From assembly GCA_041745535.1 (NCBI GenBank), contig JBGTIS010000341.1:1-37625 (forward strand): a stretch of DNA of 37,625 nucleotides, read 5' to 3'. The stretch comes from JBGTIS01 sp041745535 (lineage in GTDB: Bacteria > Bacteroidota > Bacteroidia > Cytophagales > Cyclobacteriaceae). Positions 35,667 to 37,625 of this stretch are shown here, piece after piece (position 1 is the stretch's first letter; each line of letters starts with the position of its first letter). Under the pieces are notes generated by a model. It worked only from the letters and a program-made list of their open reading frames with translations, was not told the DNA's origin and did no database searches. The position numbers and the translations under genes are program-made.

Positions 35667-35774
35667 TTAAATCCAACGTCTGGCTTTCATTTTGTAATAC
35701 AGGTAGGTTTGACCAAAAGCCCTTTCCAAATATTTTTTTTCCCGCTTGATCACATAATTATTAAAAAATAAACT
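35667..35774 (-). pseudogene. 3' remnant of an isoprenylcysteine methyltransferase-family gene
   Basis: Thirty-five codons plus stop on the minus strand encode an end typical of the ICMT/phospholipid methyltransferase family: YVIKREKKYLERAFG, then QTYLYYKMKARRWI. In the family this is the last cytoplasmic helix and tail. Nothing upstream encodes the membrane and SAM-binding core. A hairpin and other genes intervene before the matching 5' end at 37166-37345. Identification rests on recognition of the RE-YLE-FG-Y--Y--RVRRW-type tail. Confidence 0.7.
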
Positions 35775-35806
35775 GCCTCGGGGCAAGACCACGAGGCATT
35801 AAACTG
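35769..35806. repeat. REP-like hairpin with 7-bp direct repeats
   Basis: Stem TGCCTCG / CGAGGCA (35774-35780, 35792-35798) with an 11-nt loop. TAAACTG occurs on both sides (35769-35775 and 35800-35806). It sits exactly where homology to the ICMT tail ends. On the minus strand it is followed by a T-rich stretch, so it might also act as a terminator. Confidence 0.55.
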
Positions 35807-35856
35807 AATTTTATTAGTTGCTGCGAAGAATTAGACCTGAATTAAAGATTTCCATT

Positions 35857-36420
35857 CTACATATGATATTTATAATCTTTAAATGCACTATCAAGAATTT
35901 CAGTCAAGGCATTGAAAATTTCATAATTATACCAGAGAATGGAATACTGCTTTTCATTAATTTTTTCAAAAAAATATCGTGCTTCTATAAATATATTGGA
36001 GATACTAGATAATGCATCTTCAAATGTTTTGAGACTAAATAGAGGGTTCTTTTCAGAAGGCTTATGCTTAGGCGCATTGGCTGATACAATAGGAGCTAAA
36101 CCTAAAAGATAAAAATTCTCTTTATTATATTTCTGATAACGTGATTCAAAGTCAATTACTAAATTATTTGGAATTTCAGAATAAAGCTCTAACAAATTAT
36201 GTTTTTTAGTAATAATTCCATTGTGAACAATAAGCATAAAGCTTTTCAGATAAAGTTCAATAGAAAAACCAAACATGACTGAAATAGATAAAGCATATTC
36301 TAAATTAATATTTCTATCTCTACAGTGTGAATGATGTAGATTGATAGCCGTGTTTCTAAATGTTCTTGCCTCGGCTATTGCAAGTATGTATGTTGCAGGG
36401 TGCAAAGTAAGTTTACTCAT
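35857..36420 (-). CDS. HEPN-like protein, third gene of a toxin-antitoxin cassette
   Basis: 187 residues, largely helical. The segment SIELYLKSFMLIVHNG followed by TKKHNLLELYSEI resembles HEPN-type helical proteins, where a helix ELYLKA is followed by a loop and xHxLxxLY. A possible R-x6-H (R22 to H29, RNTAINLH) is present but lies in the N-terminal helix, so ribonuclease activity is not established. The gene is visibly more AT-rich than the flanking housekeeping genes. It starts 15 bp after the antitoxin stop, so the two are probably co-transcribed. No exact family could be named. Confidence 0.6.
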   Translation of the reverse strand: MSKLTLHPATYILAIAEARTFRNTAINLHHSHCRDRNINLEYALSISVMFGFSIELYLKSFMLIVHNGIITKKHNLLELYSEIPNNLVIDFESRYQKYNKENFYLLGLAPIVSANAPKHKPSEKNPLFSLKTFEDALSSISNIFIEARYFFEKINEKQYSILWYNYEIFNALTEILDSAFKDYKYHM

Positions 36421-36435
36421 AGTCGCTAAAATAAT

Positions 36436-36747
36436 TTAGTAAGGGGTAAACGGTATCCTATGTCCGTCTTTTTCCAAAACTATATTGTACCCGCAGGCCT
36501 GCACCACCCCAATAAAGTTTTTCAGGCGCATATCCTGTGATTTGCCAGAGCGAATGTTCTGGATCGCAGTGGCTGAGATTCCGGCTTCCTTTGCAAGTTG
36601 ACGCACTGATTTCTCATCCTCATCCATGATGGCTAAAAGCAACTCTGATAATACTAGTTCCCGGTATTCTTCTTGATAGGATTTCGCGAATTCTGGGTCT
36701 TGCATCTCTCTTTCAAAGGTACTCATCAGTTTTTTAGTTTTCTTCAT
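36436..36747 (-). CDS. XRE-family antitoxin (HigA-like)
   Basis: A 103-residue helix-turn-helix protein. The HTH region (about 45-80) reads KSVRQLAKEAGISATAIQNIRSGKSQ. An N-terminal helical arm (TFEREMQDPEFAKSYQEEYRE) has the MxxPEFxxxYxxE pattern common in HigA partners of Gp49-type toxins. It would neutralise the toxin and repress the operon. In the repaired toxin frame its ATG overlaps the toxin stop by 14 bp, the usual toxin-first order. The coding frame is intact. Confidence 0.88.
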   Translation of the reverse strand: MKKTKKLMSTFEREMQDPEFAKSYQEEYRELVLSELLLAIMDEDEKSVRQLAKEAGISATAIQNIRSGKSQDMRLKNFIGVVQACGYNIVLEKDGHRIPFTPY

Positions 36748-37134
36748 AATAAATGTCCTCCTGTATTCGGTGTTTATAATCTTCCATCATACGCAAGGCC
36801 CGTTGCTTTTCCGGTTTTGGCAGTTTCTGTTGTTTCTTTTGAAAGCCATTGGTTATGATAATTTTCTGGCCTTCAAAGAAAAAGGATAGAAAGCGATGCG
36901 GTTGTGGCCGCCGTGGAACGGTTTGAAAGCATAAATCTTATCGCCTTCATTCCGAAACATGGTTTTGTTTCGTATTTGTCCAGTTTCTCCCATAAGCTGA
37001 AAAAGCCTCAAAACTTTGCGCCGATCTGCTGGGGATAATGACCGATAATAAGCAAGTGCCTGACTTTTCCCCTTATCCGAATAAAACCATTCTATAATGT
37101 AGTTCTTACCCTGATAGGCAACATATTCTTTCAT
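36734..37134 (-). pseudogene. HigB/RelE (Gp49-like) toxin gene with frameshift
   Basis: The N-terminal part (MKEYVAYQGKNYIIEWFY ... MFRNEGDKIYAFK) is open from the ATG at 37134, but the frame ends at 36853 after unrelated residues. From about 36907 another minus frame encodes the expected rest: PQPHRFLSFFFEGQK, IIITNGFQKKQQKLPK and EKQRALRMMEDYKHRIQED, ending at 36734 within the antitoxin start. A 14-bp GC-rich segment at 36908-36921 with an internal CCGT/ACGG dyad lies at the break; its removal restores KPQPHRF. The toxin is a ribosome-dependent mRNA interferase family member, probably inactive here. A sequencing error cannot be excluded. Confidence 0.8.
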
Positions 37135-37141
37135 ACGGCAA

Positions 37142-37162
37142 TTGTACAAGTTAAGTTGTACA
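37142..37162. promoter_or_regulatory. Candidate operator of the toxin-antitoxin operon
   Basis: Two copies of TTGTACA (37142-37148 and 37156-37162) lie 14 bp apart, immediately upstream of the toxin ATG at 37134. The first extends to the palindrome TTGTACAA. Paired palindromes at this position are typical binding sites of HigA-type antitoxins. Confidence 0.55.
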
Positions 37163-37165
37163 TCA

Positions 37166-37345
37166 TCAAGTTAAAATCAAAAAATTTAGAATAAAGGCCC
37201 ATCCCAGTATATGAGCAGGCATTATTTTCAGAAAATCAGCGCGAATAAAAATCAATTTTTGTAAGAGGATATACAATAAAAATACGGCCACATAAATTAA
37301 GGTCGGTGGCACATATACACCGGCGTGGTCTTGTGAAGAGTTTAT
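37166..37345 (-). pseudogene. 5' remnant of an isoprenylcysteine methyltransferase-family gene
   Basis: Fifty-nine sense codons on the minus strand encode an ICMT-type N-terminus: NSSQDHAGVYVPPTLIY, a membrane helix VAVFLLYILLQKL, then HILGWAFILNFLIL, and stop at the edge of the toxin operator. DHAGV-x-PP and LGW are family hallmarks. The codon where ATG is expected is ATA (37343-37345), and no ATG, GTG or TTG lies upstream in frame before a stop. It begins 25 bp after the wrbA stop, as an operon partner would. Together with 35667-35774 it represents one gene with its middle lost. Confidence 0.72.
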
Positions 37346-37370
37346 GATATTTATAATAGTCCGATTAATT

Positions 37371-37625
37371 TTATCCGTGTAATCCTTTTTTTACCCATTC
37401 GGCTACCATCACGGTGCGCTTGGCCTGATGCATCACGGCATCGCGCACGTCCTCTTGTATTTTACCCTCCTGGCTCACCGTAGCGCTGGTTCCATACGGA
37501 TTACCGCCCGCACCAAACGTTACAGGATCCGTATAACCCGGCGCCACCACGATGGCCCCCCAGTGAAACATGGTTTTGTAAATGGTTTGGATGGTAGACT
37601 CCTGGCCGCCATGCGGGTTCTGCGC
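37371..37625 (-). CDS. wrbA: NAD(P)H:quinone oxidoreductase WrbA, C-terminal part
   Basis: Partial: 85 codons of the 3' end are visible and the gene continues beyond the window. The flavodoxin-like WrbA tail is clear: HGGQESTIQTIYKTMFHWG, VVAPGYTDP, then GGNPYGTSATVS and the last helix AVMHQAKRTVMVAEWVKKG. WrbA uses FMN to reduce quinones by two electrons, which limits oxidative stress. The downstream ICMT-like gene, now broken, would have been 25 bp behind it. Confidence 0.92.
   Translation of the reverse strand, partial: AQNPHGGQESTIQTIYKTMFHWGAIVVAPGYTDPVTFGAGGNPYGTSATVSQEGKIQEDVRDAVMHQAKRTVMVAEWVKKGLHG

Noticed and set aside
36853..37149. A self-contained 98-residue protein starting at TTG 37149.
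   Set aside because: Its last ~25 residues are out of frame relative to the toxin family, whose true C-terminus is encoded in another frame. It is treated as a frameshifted toxin gene starting at ATG 37134.

Overview
The window looks like a chromosomal segment of a member of the Bacteroidota, most likely a Cytophagales-type environmental bacterium. The signs are a SusC/SusD outer-membrane pair, the gliding lipoprotein GldH next to a RicT/PSP1 protein, promoter-like sites of the Bacteroidota type (TTG/TTTG and TAnnTTTG), few Shine-Dalgarno sequences, AT-rich intergenic DNA and Bacteroidota-like versions of Obg, Upp and CobB. The placement is inferred from gene content; no rRNA or tRNA gene was seen.

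Layout. 1-7.2 kb: a mannose-1-phosphate guanylyltransferase-like gene with an altered nucleotide-binding loop, then recQ, purD, ricT and gldH. 7.2-20 kb: a LeuA/CimA-type synthase followed by a catabolic-looking cluster on the minus strand (enolase-superfamily protein, SusC, SusD, Tat-exported Gfo/Idh/MocA oxidoreductase, DUF6807 lipoprotein), with a divergent YtcJ-type amidohydrolase lipoprotein. 20-25.3 kb: an orphan NarL-type response regulator, obg (TTG start), grpE-dnaJ and a secreted beta-rich protein. 25.3-30.1 kb: glycerate kinase, a small secreted acidic protein, upp (GTG start), a Na+/Ca2+ exchanger, a SixA phosphatase and a cold-shock gene with a clear terminator. 30.1-35.6 kb: a DUF2721 membrane protein, a FAN1-type VRR-NUC nuclease, a sirtuin and a short SecA paralogue with a C-terminal membrane segment. 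35.6-37.6 kb: a disrupted locus, and the 3' part of wrbA running off the end.

The most unusual region is 35.67-37.35 kb. The two ends of an isoprenylcysteine methyltransferase (ICMT)-like gene lie on the minus strand about 1.4 kb apart. The catalytic middle is missing and its place is taken by a cassette: a HigB/RelE-like toxin gene, an XRE antitoxin gene and a low-GC HEPN-like gene, bounded on one side by a REP-like hairpin flanked by 7-bp direct repeats. The toxin gene is itself frameshifted, while its antitoxin and the HEPN-like gene are open. This looks like a toxin-antitoxin cassette that landed in, and partly replaced, a gene of a former wrbA-ICMT operon, and has since begun to decay.

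Other structure: an intergenic element of about 200 bp between obg and grpE is built of 7-bp tandem repeats around a perfect 15-bp inverted repeat, and parts of it recur near positions 144 and 3749. Direct repeats spaced 22 bp apart precede susC. Good intrinsic terminators follow susD, dnaJ, the 26.7-kb secreted protein and csp.
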